From an uncultured cyanobacterium (GTDB lineage: Bacteria > Cyanobacteriota > Vampirovibrionia > Vampirovibrionales > JAGQHJ01), in the NCBI GenBank assembly GCA_937922745.1, contig CALAJO010000063.1, forward strand, positions 1 through 45,102: a stretch of DNA of 45,102 nt, written 5' to 3'. Position numbers and translations under genes: made by a program. Every line of letters begins with the position of its first letter. The stretch's first letter is position 1. The notes beneath the pieces were generated by a model that did not search any database, had not been told where the DNA came from, and saw nothing but the letters and a program-made list of their open reading frames with translations. This document shows positions 23,688 through 33,350 of the stretch, in pieces.

Positions 23688-24817
23688 TGAAAAGTCCGCA
23701 TCAACGCCGTATTTCAAAACAAATCCGGGTAAAGGATGTTTTAATTGGCGGCAATGCCCCTATCGCCGTGCAATCGATGACCACATCCGATACACGGGAC
23801 ATCCCGGAAACGGTTCACCAGATTAAGCGGCTGGCAGATGCCGGCTGTGATATCGTGCGGCTGGCGGTGCCGGACAAGGAAGCGGCAGAAGCCCTGAAAT
23901 CCATTGTCCTGCAGTCTCCCATCCCCGTGATTGCGGATATCCACTTTGATTACCGTTTGGCCCTCCAGGCGGCGGATAATGGCGTCCACGGCCTTCGTAT
24001 CAACCCCGGCAACCTGCCGCGCAAGGAGTTCATCCGCAAAGTCGTGGACAAAGCCAAGGAGCGGGATCTGCCGATTCGCATCGGGGTAAATGCAGGCTCC
24101 CTGGAAAAGATTGTGAAAGAACAGTACCCGGATGACATCTGCTCTGCCCTGGTAGAAAGCGCGCTGCTGAACGTGCGCCTGCTGGAGGAGGAAGAATTCT
24201 TCAATATGAAGATTTCCGTCAAGGCCAGCGACCCGATGACGATGGTGGCCGCATATAAGCGCGTGGCAGAAGCAGTGCCCTATCCGCTGCACGTGGGGGT
24301 AACGGAAGCCGGAACCTTAAAGCGCGGCTTGATTAAATCCGCGGTCGGCATCGGCATTCTTCTGTATGAAGGCATTGGCGACACCATCCGCGTTTCCTTG
24401 ACCGCCGACTCCGTTGAGGAAGTGACGGCTGGCCATGAAATCCTGAAATCCCTGGGCTTGCGGGCAGAAAGCGCCGACCTCGTAAGCTGCCCCAGCTGCG
24501 GCCGGGCGGAAGTGGATCTCCACGGGCTTGCCAACCAGGTTGAGGCGATGATTGCCCAGATCAAGCTCCCTGTTCGGGTTGCCGTAATGGGTTGCTTTGT
24601 AAACGGCCCTGGCGAAGCCTCCCATGCCGACTTGGGCATTGCCGGCGCACGTAATGAGTATTACATCTTCCGCGGGCTGGAAGTTGTCAACAAAGTTCCC
24701 CAGGATCAGGCCTTGGAGGCGTTACGCGTTGAACTGGACAAGTTCCTGGCGGAAAACGAGCCTATGCTGCGTGCGCGGATGATGTCCAACGCCACGCCAG
24801 AGGCGCTTCTGGTCTAA
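23687..24817 (+). CDS. ispG: 4-hydroxy-3-methylbut-2-enyl diphosphate synthase
   Basis: 376 aa from ATG 23687 (GGAG about 8 bases upstream; a GTG three bases earlier is less likely). TIM-barrel part: PIAVQSMTTSDTRD, DIVRLAVPD, IADIHFDYRLAL, GLRINPGN. The [4Fe-4S] ligands are in LVSCPSCGR and VMGCFVNGPGE. It converts MEcPP to HMBPP in the MEP isoprenoid route with reduced ferredoxin or flavodoxin. Coupled to the radical SAM gene upstream. Confidence 0.96.
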   Translation: MKSPHQRRISKQIRVKDVLIGGNAPIAVQSMTTSDTRDIPETVHQIKRLADAGCDIVRLAVPDKEAAEALKSIVLQSPIPVIADIHFDYRLALQAADNGVHGLRINPGNLPRKEFIRKVVDKAKERDLPIRIGVNAGSLEKIVKEQYPDDICSALVESALLNVRLLEEEEFFNMKISVKASDPMTMVAAYKRVAEAVPYPLHVGVTEAGTLKRGLIKSAVGIGILLYEGIGDTIRVSLTADSVEEVTAGHEILKSLGLRAESADLVSCPSCGRAEVDLHGLANQVEAMIAQIKLPVRVAVMGCFVNGPGEASHADLGIAGARNEYYIFRGLEVVNKVPQDQALEALRVELDKFLAENEPMLRARMMSNATPEALLV

Positions 24818-25067
24818 CCTGAAAAATATCTCATTTTTCTATCGCTTTCGTGAGAAACAGAGGACACTGTATGTGACGGAATGTTAACCGTCAAATGCAT
24901 TATGGTGCGCTCAAATTATCAATCCCATCCGTGATTTAAGCGATTGGACGCGCGAAAACCGAAATATCCTTTTTGCATTTTTCGTTTGTTTTCGGTACAC
25001 ATTTCTATTACGTGGAAGATGGGTCGCCCATCAAAATTTAGCAATACAGGAGAGTTTCGAAAAGAGT

Positions 25068-27197
25068 ATGGAACAAGCACTATTGTGGTTTTCAGTCCTC
25101 GCTGCTCTCGTAGCCATTGCCTACGGGATTTTCACCCGTCAATGGATTTTGAGCCTAAGCCCCGGCACGGCACGCATGCAGGAAATTGCCGGCGCAATTG
25201 AGGAAGGTGCACGCGCCTACATGACGCGTCAGTACCGGACCATTACCATTACTGCCATTGGGATGGCTATTTTGCTCTTTGTTGCTTACAGCATAATGCA
25301 AAGCGCCACTTATGCCGCATATTTATCCGGCGGCTTCCTGCTAGGCGCTTTCCTTAGCGGGCTTGCAGGCTTTGTAGGCATGTTTGTTTCTGTTAAAGCC
25401 AATGTCAGAACAGCCCAAGCGGCTGAAGGCGGCATGAATAAAGCGCTGGATGTCGCCTTCAAAGGCGGCGCCGTTACCGGCCTTCTGGTTGTAGGGCTTG
25501 GCCTGTTAGGTGTTTCCTTGTTCTATTTCTTTGCCAATCGCGCGGATGTTTTCAGCTCGCTCGTGGGTTTGGCTTTCGGCTCCAGCTTGATTAGTGTATT
25601 TGCCCGTCTCGGTGGCGGTATTTACACCAAAGCCGCCGACGTGGGCGCTGACCTGGTAGGTAAGGTTGAAGCCGGTATCCCGGAAGATGACCCCCGTAAC
25701 CCGGCTGTTATTGCCGATAACGTGGGCGATAACGTGGGTGACTGTGCCGGTATGGCGGCCGACCTGTTTGAAACATATGCCGTAACGATTATTGCTGGCA
25801 TGTTGCTGGGCAAATTGCTTTTCGAAGGGAATGAAATGGCGGTCTTGTTGCCGCTGGTCCTTGGAGGCATTTCCATTATTGCCTCGGTCATTGGCACCTT
25901 CTTCGTTAAGATTTCCCCGAACAAAGGCCCGATGTCTGCCCTGTACAAAGCCTTGTTTGTGGCGATGGGCCTGGGTACCGTGCTGATTGTGGGCGCGATC
26001 TACGCCTTCTGGGGTGATGGTTTTGTGGCTGCTGATGGCAGCGAAATCACCGCAACGGATCTCGTCTGGTCTTCCATCGTTGGGATTTTAGTTACACTCG
26101 CTATCGTTAAAATCACCGATTACTATACATCTACCGACTATTCCCCGGTGAAAACCGTTGCAAAACAATCTGAAACCGGCCACGCGACCAACATTATCGC
26201 AGGCCTGGCCGTTAGCATGAAGTCCACGGCGCTTCCGGTTATCGTTATTTCCGCAGGGATTATCGCTTCTTATACCGTTGCCGGCCTGTACGGTGTTGCG
26301 CTTGCCGCCGTTGCGATGCTCTCCATGGCGGGGATTGTTGTTGCGTTGGATAGCTTCGGGCCCATTACGGATAACGCCGGCGGGATTGCCGAAATGTCCG
26401 AAATGGGTGAAAAAGTCCGCAATATTACCGATCCGCTGGATGCAGTGGGGAACACGACCAAAGCCATCACCAAAGGCTACGCCATTGGTTCCGCCGGTTT
26501 GGCCGCCATTGTCCTCTTTGCTTCCTACATTCAGGACTTGACCGCGATGGCGCAGGAAGTCCCGATGTCTAACCTGGCCCAATACCTGACCGCCAACCTC
26601 GGCAACATGCTGGGCCTCTTCTCACTGGGTGATCCATATGTCCTGGTGGGCTTGTTTGTTGGCGGAATGATCCCTTACGTTTTCGGGGCCCTGGCAATGG
26701 AAGCCGTCGGGATTGCCGGCGGCCAGGTGGTTGAAGAAGTTCGCCGCCAGTTCCGTGAGAAGCCTGGCATTATGCAAGGCACCGAAAAACCGGATTATGC
26801 GACCTGCGTTGACATCGTAACCCAAAGCGCCCTGAAGCAGATGATGTTACCGGCATTATTGCCTGTATTGGCGCCGATTGCCCTGTTGCTCCTGGGTAAA
26901 ATTGCCCCGGCAACCGACTATGCTTCCGTTAAAATGGTAGGTGGTGTATTGGTAGGCAGTATCGTCACCGGGTTGTTCGTTGCCATCTCCATGACTTCCG
27001 GTGGTGGCGCCTGGGATAACGCAAAGAAGTACATCGAAGACGGCCATCATGGCGGCAAGGGTTCCTTTGCCCACCAGGCAGCCGTTACGGGTGACACCGT
27101 AGGCGATCCGTATAAGGATACGGCGGGCCCTGCGATTAACCCCGTGATTAAAATCCTCAACATTGTTGCATTGCTTCTGGTTCCCTTCCTGGTTTAA
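25068..27197 (+). CDS. hppA: Membrane-bound proton-pumping pyrophosphatase (K+-independent type)
   Basis: 709 aa with about 15-16 hydrophobic segments. Substrate motifs: [21 protein letters not shown] and [20 protein letters not shown], and the C-terminal [17 protein letters not shown]. The site that decides potassium need reads [10 protein letters not shown] with Lys465 and Thr three residues later, the K+-independent pattern; K+-dependent enzymes have Ala there. K+-independent members pump H+ and not Na+, so this is a proton pump coupling PPi hydrolysis to gradient formation. Monocistronic, with a strong terminator at 27223. Confidence 0.95.
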   Translation: MEQALLWFSVLAALVAIAYGIFTRQWILSLSPGTARMQEIAGAIEEGARAYMTRQYRTITITAIGMAILLFVAYSIMQSATYAAYLSGGFLLGAFLSGLAGFVGMFVSVKANVRTAQAAEGGMNKALDVAFKGGAVTGLLVVGLGLLGVSLFYFFANRADVFSSLVGLAFGSSLISVFARLGGGIYTKAADVGADLVGKVEAGIPEDDPRNPAVIADNVGDNVGDCAGMAADLFETYAVTIIAGMLLGKLLFEGNEMAVLLPLVLGGISIIASVIGTFFVKISPNKGPMSALYKALFVAMGLGTVLIVGAIYAFWGDGFVAADGSEITATDLVWSSIVGILVTLAIVKITDYYTSTDYSPVKTVAKQSETGHATNIIAGLAVSMKSTALPVIVISAGIIASYTVAGLYGVALAAVAMLSMAGIVVALDSFGPITDNAGGIAEMSEMGEKVRNITDPLDAVGNTTKAITKGYAIGSAGLAAIVLFASYIQDLTAMAQEVPMSNLAQYLTANLGNMLGLFSLGDPYVLVGLFVGGMIPYVFGALAMEAVGIAGGQVVEEVRRQFREKPGIMQGTEKPDYATCVDIVTQSALKQMMLPALLPVLAPIALLLLGKIAPATDYASVKMVGGVLVGSIVTGLFVAISMTSGGGAWDNAKKYIEDGHHGGKGSFAHQAAVTGDTVGDPYKDTAGPAINPVIKILNIVALLLVPFLV

Positions 27198-27222
27198 AGC
27201 AAGCAACGATTAAGCAAATTTT

Positions 27223-27253
27223 AAAAAGCCCATCCGTTCAGGATGGGCTTTTT
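27223..27253. terminator. hppA: Strong bidirectional terminator after hppA
   Basis: AAAAAGCCCATCC and GGATGGGCTTTTT form a perfect 13-bp stem with a five-base loop, usable by hppA and by the convergent gene ending at 27283. Confidence 0.92.
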
Positions 27254-27282
27254 AGTATTTCGTATCAAAAGCAAGAACCGGT

Positions 27283-27843
27283 TTATTGATACTCCTGTTT
27301 GGCAAAACATCCCTTGCAACTGCTGGCGCGTGCCCATTTACAGCAAAACTTTTCGAAGGACATATCCTGGATAACAATTCTCTGGAACTGCTGGGTGCTT
27401 GAAGCCAGTGTCGCCTTCACAACCTCCAGCACCTTACTGCCGTAACCCAAAAGCAGGTTTACCCGCTCAATGTGCTTGGTACTCACACCTACAGTGCCAT
27501 CTTTTGTCCAATAAGTCGGGCGGTTTTTATGGGATTTATACTGCTCTTCTCGCTCGCCTTCATCATAAGGCACAGCCGGGGCCGCCAGAAACACATCCTC
27601 CGGGACAGCCCGGCTGTCTGTCAGGATGACCAGGCGCTGGTTCGAATATTTCTCGGGAATGACATGCCACGGCCGAACGGTTGGGTAGGCCCCCAAGAGC
27701 GATGCATTTTCGCGTAACTGCTGAAATACCTGCTGCTGAATAGGCTTCTCATTCTCCCTGCCTTTGTCCGATTTTCCAGTCCAACGCGGGAAGATAAAGA
27801 CATTTGGAGGAGAAGAAGCAACAACCTTTGAAATCATTTCCAT
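27283..27843 (-). CDS. Putative iron-regulated protein with C-terminal Cys cluster
   Basis: 186 aa from ATG 27843; ATG 27837 is an equally possible start with better RBS spacing. I do not recognise a family. The last residues FCCKWARASSCKGCF hold four Cys in a C-C-x8-C-x2-C pattern, suited to a metal or Fe-S site. No membrane segment. The clear Fur-box promoter directly upstream suggests a role in iron supply or iron-sparing, which is inference from regulation. The gene is single and convergent with hppA. Confidence 0.65.
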   Translation of the reverse strand: MEMISKVVASSPPNVFIFPRWTGKSDKGRENEKPIQQQVFQQLRENASLLGAYPTVRPWHVIPEKYSNQRLVILTDSRAVPEDVFLAAPAVPYDEGEREEQYKSHKNRPTYWTKDGTVGVSTKHIERVNLLLGYGSKVLEVVKATLASSTQQFQRIVIQDMSFEKFCCKWARASSCKGCFAKQEYQ

Positions 27844-27855
27844 TCTCTCTTACTT

Positions 27856-27897
27856 GCGAATGATTCTCATTATCAACTATATCATTAAGGTTGTAAA
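27856..27897 (-). promoter_or_regulatory. Promoter with overlapping Fur box
   Basis: On the minus strand: -35 TTTACA (27892-27897), 17-bp spacer, -10 GATAAT (27869-27874). The 19 bases 27856-27874, GATAATGAGAATCATTCGC on the minus strand, match the Fur consensus GATAATGATAATCATTATC at 15 of 19 positions and cover the -10. Fur with Fe2+ would block this promoter. Confidence 0.75.
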
Positions 27898-27997
27898 GAA
27901 CCGAGGAATATTCGGTTTTAGAGATCCCTCTCATGTTGAGTGTCAAAACACTTCCGCCCCTTATAGAATGAGAGATGTTGCAACAGAGGGGTTATTC

Positions 27998-28780
27998 ATG
28001 CTTCAAGATGGCCAATTGCACATTGGGACTTCAGGATGGTCGTACCCGGAATGGAAAGGGGTTTTCTACCCGGCGACTGCGGGCCAAAACCGATTTCTTC
28101 CGTTGTATATGGAGCAGTTTAAGACCGTTGAAGTGAACAGCGCCTTCTATCGGTTGCCCAACAAAACACTGCTAAACCGCTGGAAGGAATTGGCCCCGGA
28201 AGGGTTTATCTATTCCTTCAAGGCCAACCGTGCCATTACCCATATCAATCGCCTGGTAAACGTGGAAGATGCCCTGGCTCAGTTTTTCCAGACCATTGCG
28301 CCGCTGGAGAAATGTATTGATGTGGTGCTATTTCAATTACCACCCAGCTTTAGCCTTTCCCTGGAAAGCCTGGCGCAATTTATTTCCCTTCTGCCGCCGA
28401 ATTATCGTTACACGTTCGAGTTTCGCCATCCATCCTGGTTTACCGATGAAGTATACAGCCTACTTGGCGCGCATCAGTGCGCCTTCTGCATCTATGATCT
28501 GGGAGGAAAAAACTCGCCACGGCAATTAACCGCTGATTTTGCCTATATCCGCCTCCATGGCCCCGAAAAAATATATGAGGGCCGTTACGACCAACCCGCC
28601 TTAGAAAGCTGGAGAGACACCATCGTGCCATGGCTAAAGGATGGCAAGGATGTCTACTGCTATTTCGATAATTCCAAAAAAGGGGACGCCCCACGCGATG
28701 CCTTGGCTCTTCGGGAAATGATACAATCCGAGATGGGTAAGGCACCTGTAGCAATAGCACGAAACACAGGAGAGGCATAA
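27998..28780 (+). CDS. DUF72 (YecE-like) family protein
   Basis: 260 aa from ATG 27998, preceded by AGAGGGG; the longer frame to 27764 crosses the divergent gene and its promoter. DUF72 signatures: HIGTSGWSYPEWKGVFYP at the start, FKTVEVNSAFYRLP, FSFKAN-like YSFKANRAITH, FEFRHPSW, and the C-terminal VYCYFDNSKKGDAPRDAL. A TIM-barrel-like protein of unknown biochemical role. Its TAA overlaps the next ATG (TAATG), so it is coupled to the DUF427 gene. Confidence 0.88.
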   Translation: MLQDGQLHIGTSGWSYPEWKGVFYPATAGQNRFLPLYMEQFKTVEVNSAFYRLPNKTLLNRWKELAPEGFIYSFKANRAITHINRLVNVEDALAQFFQTIAPLEKCIDVVLFQLPPSFSLSLESLAQFISLLPPNYRYTFEFRHPSWFTDEVYSLLGAHQCAFCIYDLGGKNSPRQLTADFAYIRLHGPEKIYEGRYDQPALESWRDTIVPWLKDGKDVYCYFDNSKKGDAPRDALALREMIQSEMGKAPVAIARNTGEA

Positions 28781-29064
28781 TGGCAAAAGCAACGTGGAAC
28801 GGCGCTATTCTGGCTGAAAGCACTGATGGGGTGGTGGTCGAAGGCAATTATTACTTCCCGGCGGATGCCATTGATTGCCAATACTTCCAGCCCAGTGAGA
28901 CCAAAACCCATTGCCCTTGGAAGGGAGAAGCCAGCTATTACAACCTGACCGTTAACGGCAAAACCAATGCCGACGCCGCCTGGTATTACCCCAACCCAAA
29001 AGAAGCCGCCAAAGAAATCACCAACCGCATTGCGTTTTGGAAAGGCGTTGAGGTGGTGGAGTAA
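28780..29064 (+). CDS. DUF427 domain protein
   Basis: 94 aa, the standard length. Contains KATWNGAILAESTDGVVVEGNYYFP, CPWKGEASYYNL and AAWYYPNPKEAA, the typical DUF427 beta-roll pattern. Function unknown. One-base overlap with the DUF72 gene. Confidence 0.88.
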   Translation: MAKATWNGAILAESTDGVVVEGNYYFPADAIDCQYFQPSETKTHCPWKGEASYYNLTVNGKTNADAAWYYPNPKEAAKEITNRIAFWKGVEVVE

Positions 29065-29156
29065 ACCCACGCCATCCATTGCAATCTTGTGCTTCGAACC
29101 TGTGTTTATGGTACGGTAAAAGCCCGTTAACGCACACAGTATGATGGAGTTTTGCA

Positions 29157-29639
29157 ATGGAACAAACTTTTATTGCCTTAAAGCCGGACGCCGTCCAGCG
29201 TGGTTATATTGGCCAGATTATCGAGCGCTTTGAGCGCAAAGGGTTTAAACTCGCCGGGATGAAATTGATGCACGTTTCCCGCGAGTTGGCCGAGCGCCAT
29301 TACCAGGAGCATAGCCAAAAGCCTTTCTTTGGTGGGCTGGTAAGCTTTATTACCAGCGGCCCCATTGTGGCCATGGTTTGGGAAGGCGATAATGTGGTGG
29401 AATCCGCCCGCAAGATGATGGGCGCCACCAACCCCAAGGATGCCTTGCCCGGCACCATTCGCGGTGATTTCTCGGTCGATCTGGGTCGTAACATCATCCA
29501 CGGCTCCGATAGCGTGGAAAGCGCCAAGCGCGAGATTTCCATCTTCTTTTCCCCGGATGAAATCCTGACCGGATGGACACGTGAAGCCGACAAATGGGTT
29601 TACGAAGCCCTGGTGAAACAAACCGCTGCCGTCAGCTAA
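29157..29639 (+). CDS. ndk: Nucleoside diphosphate kinase
   Basis: 160 aa; starts [13 protein letters not shown]. Active-site His is H115 in [16 protein letters not shown]. Transfers the gamma phosphate from ATP to NDPs through a phosphohistidine. Slightly longer than the usual 140-150 through its C-terminal tail. RBS GGAG before ATG 29157. Followed by a strong terminator. Confidence 0.97.
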   Translation: MEQTFIALKPDAVQRGYIGQIIERFERKGFKLAGMKLMHVSRELAERHYQEHSQKPFFGGLVSFITSGPIVAMVWEGDNVVESARKMMGATNPKDALPGTIRGDFSVDLGRNIIHGSDSVESAKREISIFFSPDEILTGWTREADKWVYEALVKQTAAVS

Positions 29640-29659
29640 ACAGCAAACTCTGAAATTAC

Positions 29660-29690
29660 AAAAGCGCCTCACAAATGTGAGGCGCTTTTT
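29660..29690. terminator. Terminator after ndk
   Basis: AAAAGCGCCTCAC and GTGAGGCGCTTTTT form a long perfect stem with a four-base loop, 20 bp after the ndk stop; it can act in both directions. Confidence 0.92.
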
Positions 29691-29691
29691 G

Positions 29692-29913
29692 TCAGATATA
29701 GTATGTCTCCGTAGAGATGATGTAATCCTTGAAAATACGCTGCTCCAAGCCGCGCTGCTTGAGATTACGCGTTAAGTCCTCCATCTCATCAAATTGGGCG
29801 GGCTCAATCCCCAAAACAGGTTGTGACATCTGTGTTTGATAATGAAGCGTTCCCATAAAGGCCACCAGCGGTTGCTTCTCTACATTCAAAACAATCAATT
29901 CACTTATATTCAA
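29692..29913 (-). CDS. Possible small hypothetical protein
   Basis: 73 codons from a TTG at 29913 with no clear RBS. The translation (ISELIVLNVEKQPLVAFMG, PAQFDEMEDLTRNLKQRGLEQRIF) has ordinary protein composition, and it ends exactly at a terminator, which favours it being real. The start is doubtful. 29914-30130 holds nothing else. Confidence 0.45.
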   Translation of the reverse strand: MNISELIVLNVEKQPLVAFMGTLHYQTQMSQPVLGIEPAQFDEMEDLTRNLKQRGLEQRIFKDYIISTETYYI

Positions 29914-30137
29914 ATACTAAATCAAATTAAACGGGTTAAAATCGCCCAGTTTTCTACTCGTCTGCTAGTCGATGGGCTAATTCATTTTTAAATAAATGTT
30001 ATTTTTGGCCATGGCTTATATAAACTGAAATCGGCTGATTCCGCGTCCAGATAGCTTTCTAGCAAGCTCTTAAGATAAAAAAGCACTGGACAGGTCTTTT
30101 TCTTAGCGGGTAAAATAACCACTAAGAGGAATTGCTC

Positions 30138-31718
30138 TTGACTTCAATTACAGCCGCAAGCGTGAAGAATGAATTAATGGGATGTAAGACAATCCGAGTT
30201 TTGCTGGTCGAAGACTCTGAGGACGACGCCTTTTTTATTACGCGCCATATCCAGAAAGCAGGGATTGAAGCACAGTTCCATCGTGTTGAAACAGCACAGC
30301 AATTTATTGATGCCATCCAGACCCAAACATGGGATCTGATCATCAGCGACTACCAGCTTCCTGATTTTAGCGGCCTTGAGGCCATTTATGCCTTGAAGCA
30401 GACTGAGCAGGACATTCCTTTCATCATGGTGTCCGGGGTAATTGATGAGGAAACGGCGGTGACCACCATGAAGGCCGGGGCTCACGATTTTATCCTAAAA
30501 GGCAACCTGGCCCGGCTGATACCGGCCATTAACCGGGAATTGCACGAAGCCGCCAACCGCAAGCGAATTGATGAGGCGGAAAAGGCCTTAAGGGCACAGG
30601 AAGCCCGCTTCAAACGGATTTATGACTCCAACATCATCGGGATTATTTTTTCCAACCTCGACGGTGCCATTACCGACGCCAACGACGCCTTTCTGCAAAT
30701 GCTGGGCTATACCCGCCGGGAGTTGGAAAGCGGCCTGCTCAACTGGATGAAGATTACCCCGCCCAGTAGCGACCCGCTGGATACCCAGGCCGTCTTGGAC
30801 CTGAAGACATCCGGCTCTGTGTCACCTTACGAAAAGCAGTATATCCACAAGGATGGCACGCTGGTTGATGTGGTAGTGGGGGTTGCCGTGCTGGATCAGG
30901 TATGTGGCGATTGCATCGCCTTTATTATGGATATCAGCCAGCGCAAGTACATTGAACAACTGTTAGAACATGCCAAATCCGAGGCCGAAACCGCCAACCA
31001 ACGCAAGGATAAATTCCTCGCCAATATGTCCCACGAGCTGAGAACCCCGCTCAATGCGATTATTGGTTTTTCGGAAATGCTGAACCGGGGCATTGCAGGC
31101 TCGCTCAATAACAAGCAGCTACAGTACGTCAATAACATCCTGGTGAGCGGCCGACACCTATTGGATATGGTTAACGGCCTGCTGGACATTTCCAAAATCG
31201 AGGCCGGGAAACTCAACCTGATACCGGAGTGGATTGATATCAAGCCGTTTATGCTGGAAGTCAACGGGCTAATTGCCGAGTTGGCGGCCGAAAAAGACAT
31301 CCAGCTTTCCTTTGAAATTGATCCGCAATTGACCCGGATGCATGTCGACCCATCGCGCTTGCGCCAGATTTTGTTAAACCTGTTGAGCAACGCCATAAAG
31401 TTCAACCGGGAATCCGGGAGCGTGACCGTCCGTCTTTATCGCTCGGCAGATAGCCAGTGGATCCATGGCGAGGTTGAAGATACCGGCATTGGGATTCCCG
31501 AACACCTCCAAGCCAACCTTTTCACCGAGTTTTATCAGGTTGACAGCTCCTTATCCCGTCGGCATGAGGGCACCGGGCTTGGCCTGGCGCTGACCAAACG
31601 GCTGATTGAGCTGCATGGCGGGCAGATTGAGTTTGAAAGCTACGAAGGTCAAGGGACTGTCTTCAGGTTTAAAGTACCCTTCGAAACCAGCCCGGTCGTT
31701 CCCATACCCACGGTTTAA
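30138..31718 (+). CDS. Hybrid sensor histidine kinase: receiver-PAS-HisKA-HATPase
   Basis: 526 aa from TTG 30138, with AAGAGG 8 bases upstream; TTG 30132 and ATG 30177 are alternatives. Order: response-regulator receiver domain first ([12 protein letters not shown], phospho-acceptor D71 in [15 protein letters not shown] near its end); a coiled helix; PAS domain ([16 protein letters not shown]); HisKA with H299 ([20 protein letters not shown]); HATPase with N box [13 protein letters not shown]1 VEDTGIGIP and G2 [12 protein letters not shown]. No membrane segment, so it is cytoplasmic. An N-terminal receiver suggests it is itself controlled by another kinase. No cognate regulator gene is adjacent. 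Confidence 0.92.
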   Translation: MTSITAASVKNELMGCKTIRVLLVEDSEDDAFFITRHIQKAGIEAQFHRVETAQQFIDAIQTQTWDLIISDYQLPDFSGLEAIYALKQTEQDIPFIMVSGVIDEETAVTTMKAGAHDFILKGNLARLIPAINRELHEAANRKRIDEAEKALRAQEARFKRIYDSNIIGIIFSNLDGAITDANDAFLQMLGYTRRELESGLLNWMKITPPSSDPLDTQAVLDLKTSGSVSPYEKQYIHKDGTLVDVVVGVAVLDQVCGDCIAFIMDISQRKYIEQLLEHAKSEAETANQRKDKFLANMSHELRTPLNAIIGFSEMLNRGIAGSLNNKQLQYVNNILVSGRHLLDMVNGLLDISKIEAGKLNLIPEWIDIKPFMLEVNGLIAELAAEKDIQLSFEIDPQLTRMHVDPSRLRQILLNLLSNAIKFNRESGSVTVRLYRSADSQWIHGEVEDTGIGIPEHLQANLFTEFYQVDSSLSRRHEGTGLGLALTKRLIELHGGQIEFESYEGQGTVFRFKVPFETSPVVPIPTV

Positions 31719-31732
31719 GCCCTACTCAAAGC

Positions 31733-33349
31733 TCAAGCGCCTTCCCGGATGGCTATATGGTTATTCAGCAATTGATGCAGGTTTTCCAGCGTGTCGGCCT
31801 CATCCTTGGTTTTGTCTTCGCGCCATCGTAAAATTCGGGGGAAGCGTAACGCCAGACCCGCCTTATGTCGGGAAGATTGGGCAATTCCCTCAAAAGCCAG
31901 CTCAAATACATGGCAGGGTTCCACCACACGCACCGGGCCGTATTTATCCAGCGTATGCCGCCGGATCCAATTATCCAAACGTTGAATCTCTTTATCCGAC
32001 AGGCCGGAATAGGCCTTGGCAATGGGCACCAACTGCCCTTCGTGGATAACGGCAAACGTATAATCGGTAAACAGGTTTGCTCGGCGGCCACTGCCTGCCT
32101 GCGCATAAATCAGCACAGCATCCACTGTATAAGGGTCGATTTTCCATTTCCACCAGGTCCCGCGTTTACGCCCTGCCTGGTAGGTAGAATCCAGGCGTTT
32201 GAGCATAAACCCTTCCACGTTGCGCTCCCGCGATTCCTCACGCAAGACTGTTGCCTGCTCCCAGCTTTGCACCTGCACCGCCGGGGAAACACGAAACGGC
32301 CCGCCCAATTGATGAACCAATTGCTCCATCTGCCGGCGTCTTTGCTCCAGCGGCTTCTCACGCCAATCCTCGTGGTTAAACTCCAGCAGGTCGTATGCGA
32401 GGAAAGCAACCGGGGCCTCTTCCAAAATCGATTTCGTCAGCTTCTTGCGGCCGATTCGGCGCTGTAATACAGCAAAGGGCAGCGGCTTTTCATTCTGGAA
32501 GGCTAGGATTTCCCCGTCCAATACCGTCCCGTCCGGCAGCAAGGCGGCGTGATCCGAGATTTCCGGAAAGCGATCCGTCACGAGGTCTTCTCCGCGAGAC
32601 CAAAGATGGGTTTCCTGGCCGCGTCGAATCAGTTGCGAGCGGATGCCGTCCCATTTCCACTCCACCAACCAGTCGGCCGGATTGCCCAGCGTTTCTAGCG
32701 GCTGCTCCAAGGGCGAGGCCAGGAAAAACGGATATGGCCGCGAGATATCGGACACTTCCGCTTCCGGCGAAATTAACTGGATAAAAAAGGCTTCCGTAGG
32801 CTCCCAGTTCCCCATCAACCGATGGGCAATAACGGCGGTTGGTTGTTCGGCAATCTCCGCAATGGCCCGCACAACCAAATTCTGCGAAACACCGACACGA
32901 AGCGCACCGGTGAGCAACTTGTTGAGCGTAAACATTTCCCGCATATCCAGCATTTTCCACCAGCGGGTCACGGCATCGTATTGCTCGCGTTCCGTCATGT
33001 TTTGCAAAGGGAGGATGCGTTGCATCATCCACTCACTCAGCAAAATGGTTTCCGCCTCGTCCGTCGTCCGTCCGCCATCCAACAGCAAGGCAATGGTCTC
33101 AGCCGTATCGCCCACGGCCTCATACGCATCTTCGTAAAGCCATTTGGGCATACCGGTCATTTCCAGGGCCCATTCTCGCAGCATCCGGGATGAAATCAGC
33201 CTCTTCAGACGTCTGCCGGTGAGGAAATACAAGGCCCAGGCCGCATCCTGCGGCGGCACGGTCGCAAAATAGTTCACCATCGCAAGCACCTTGGCATTGG
33301 TGGAAGTGGTCATATCCAGCTTTTCGTAAAGGGTGGTGAAGGCTTTCAT
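31733..33349 (-). CDS. ATP-dependent DNA ligase
   Basis: 539 aa from ATG 33349, which has a perfect AGGAGG; the longer frame runs into the exonuclease gene. Domains: DNA-binding N-terminal helices, adenylation domain with lysine K232 in EWKWDGIRSQL (motif I KxDGxR), VLDGEILAF (motif III), GFMLKRLDSTY (motif IV), WWKWKIDP (motif V), then an OB domain. It seals nicks with ATP in addition to the NAD-dependent housekeeping LigA expected elsewhere. It starts 1 bp after the exonuclease stop, the known ligase/exonuclease repair pair. Confidence 0.94.
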   Translation of the reverse strand: MKAFTTLYEKLDMTTSTNAKVLAMVNYFATVPPQDAAWALYFLTGRRLKRLISSRMLREWALEMTGMPKWLYEDAYEAVGDTAETIALLLDGGRTTDEAETILLSEWMMQRILPLQNMTEREQYDAVTRWWKMLDMREMFTLNKLLTGALRVGVSQNLVVRAIAEIAEQPTAVIAHRLMGNWEPTEAFFIQLISPEAEVSDISRPYPFFLASPLEQPLETLGNPADWLVEWKWDGIRSQLIRRGQETHLWSRGEDLVTDRFPEISDHAALLPDGTVLDGEILAFQNEKPLPFAVLQRRIGRKKLTKSILEEAPVAFLAYDLLEFNHEDWREKPLEQRRRQMEQLVHQLGGPFRVSPAVQVQSWEQATVLREESRERNVEGFMLKRLDSTYQAGRKRGTWWKWKIDPYTVDAVLIYAQAGSGRRANLFTDYTFAVIHEGQLVPIAKAYSGLSDKEIQRLDNWIRRHTLDKYGPVRVVEPCHVFELAFEGIAQSSRHKAGLALRFPRILRWREDKTKDEADTLENLHQLLNNHIAIREGA

Positions 33350-33350
33350 G

